Shown: positions 63,282 through 64,000 of the stretch, piece after piece
How the letters are laid out: each line of letters opens with the position of its first letter
Numbering within the stretch: the stretch's first letter is position 1
Source of the DNA: Echiichthys vipera
Taxonomy: Eukaryota; Chordata; Actinopteri; Perciformes; Trachinidae
Length of the DNA: 64,000 nucleotides
NCBI GenBank assembly: GCA_963691815.1
Contig: OY829661.1
Location: 3,093,001-3,157,000 of the forward strand
Direction: 5' to 3'
Notes under the pieces: generated by a model
Databases searched by the model: none
What the model was told of the DNA's origin: nothing
What the model saw: only the letters and a program-made list of their open reading frames with translations
Translations under genes and position numbers: made by a program

Positions 63282-64000
63282 CATAGACTGTATAAAAAAT
63301 GGACACAGCCGCTCCGCCGGGCCATTCTCTCAACTTGAGCCAATCATATTCGCCTCTGGGAGTCGCCATCTTGTCAGAATTTGACTCCTCCTCATTTCCT
63401 CTTACCAAAAAAAGGGTATTGATGTGACGTTGGGGGGAGGGAGATACATCTGTTTGGGTGAGCTTTAAGGGATTAGCCACATTAGCTCACATTAGCTCCA
63501 CCGCCTGAAAGCTAGGCTAACTGCACATGCTACTAGATAAACGGGAGTGGGAGTCCCGTGTCTCCAGTGGAGATTACACCGGCTCCGGGAGTGAAGTGCA
63601 GGCAGTGTTAATGATTTATGATTTAAACTGATATTCAGTATATTTAGTACCATGCTAATATTACTGTACAACACCGACCCTCGCGGTCCGAATCCTCCCG
63701 CTGCTCCAGATTAGCCTCTAGTGTATGTGCCATAGATAGCAGGATGTACTGCAAGTCATGGTGCCAGTGCGGCTATGTAATTAGCATAACAAAGCTAATG
63801 TTAACATGGTGTGTTCCTAAACCATCTGTTGTTTCAGTTGATTGAAGTACAAACCATCTTGTCACTGATGGAAACACCAGCACACGAATGACCACAGTCC
63901 AGGTCGAGATGACGGAGTAAGCATGCTAATGATGCTAATCCTGACATTAGCCTAGGCTAGCTGTCACTCAAGAGGCCGCGCCCCTAATTATTCATAAACT
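63282..64000 (+). repeat. family B repeat, copy running off the window
   Basis: It starts TCATAGACTGTATAAAAAAT right after an FB-A arm. It matches 39616-40350 through CCCCTAATTATTCATAAACT at the window edge. Confidence 0.8.

Overview
The window is vertebrate, almost certainly teleost fish, nuclear DNA. The evidence is a SIN1 gene split by GT-AG introns, very long (TG)n tracts, and typical fish repeats: Rex3 and L2-clade LINEs, tRNA-derived SINEs, hAT, Tc1 and pogo relics, and foldback elements. Nothing looks bacterial or viral: there are no operons, CRISPR arrays, rRNA genes or convincing tRNA genes.

Two protein-coding genes are well supported, and they converge tail to tail. (1) mapkap1 (SIN1, the mTORC2 subunit) runs on the + strand from 2232 to 18911. 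Ten coding exons encode the C-terminal ~435 codons: the end of the N-terminal region, the CRIM domain, the Ras-binding domain and the PH domain. The first ~86 codons and the promoter lie left of the window. All splice phases join without a frameshift. (2) ajm1 (apical junction component 1 homologue) lies on the - strand at 33521-36796. It is one uninterrupted 1091-codon exon with a disordered Tyr/Pro-rich body and a C-terminal MYND-like zinc finger. A good splice acceptor just upstream implies at least one non-coding 5' exon to the right.

Layout: 1-18911, mapkap1 with introns full of mobile DNA (foldbacks at 143-1432 and 3293-4265, SINE pieces, a ~2 kb tandem-unit element with (TG)141 at 8560-10548, an L2 fragment inside a SINE at 12155-12965, a palindromic minisatellite at 13187-13735, an antisense LINE at 14555-16475, a Rex3 3' end at 17683-18040). 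18912-33520, intergenic DNA plus both 3' UTRs, with a nested MITE and a Rex3 fragment at 25973-26895. 33521-36850, ajm1. 36851-64000, repeat-dominated DNA without a confirmed host gene: L2 fragments, a Tc1 transposase relic, a 1.7 kb foldback at 42012-43700, minisatellites, and a stack of nested elements at 51091-57285 (pogo MITE, then an L2 broken by Rex3 and by a second L2 that keeps a 320-codon reverse-transcriptase ORF).

I found no new multi-gene system. The most useful leads are a 39-nt in-frame candidate cassette exon in mapkap1, an ATGA-overlapping upstream ORF in ajm1, two unassigned coding-like fragments (a heptad-repeat ORF at 38292-38633 and a possible terminal exon at 43937-44080), and several datable nested insertions and snap-back structures. 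Identifications come from reading the sequence and remembered family features; no search was run.
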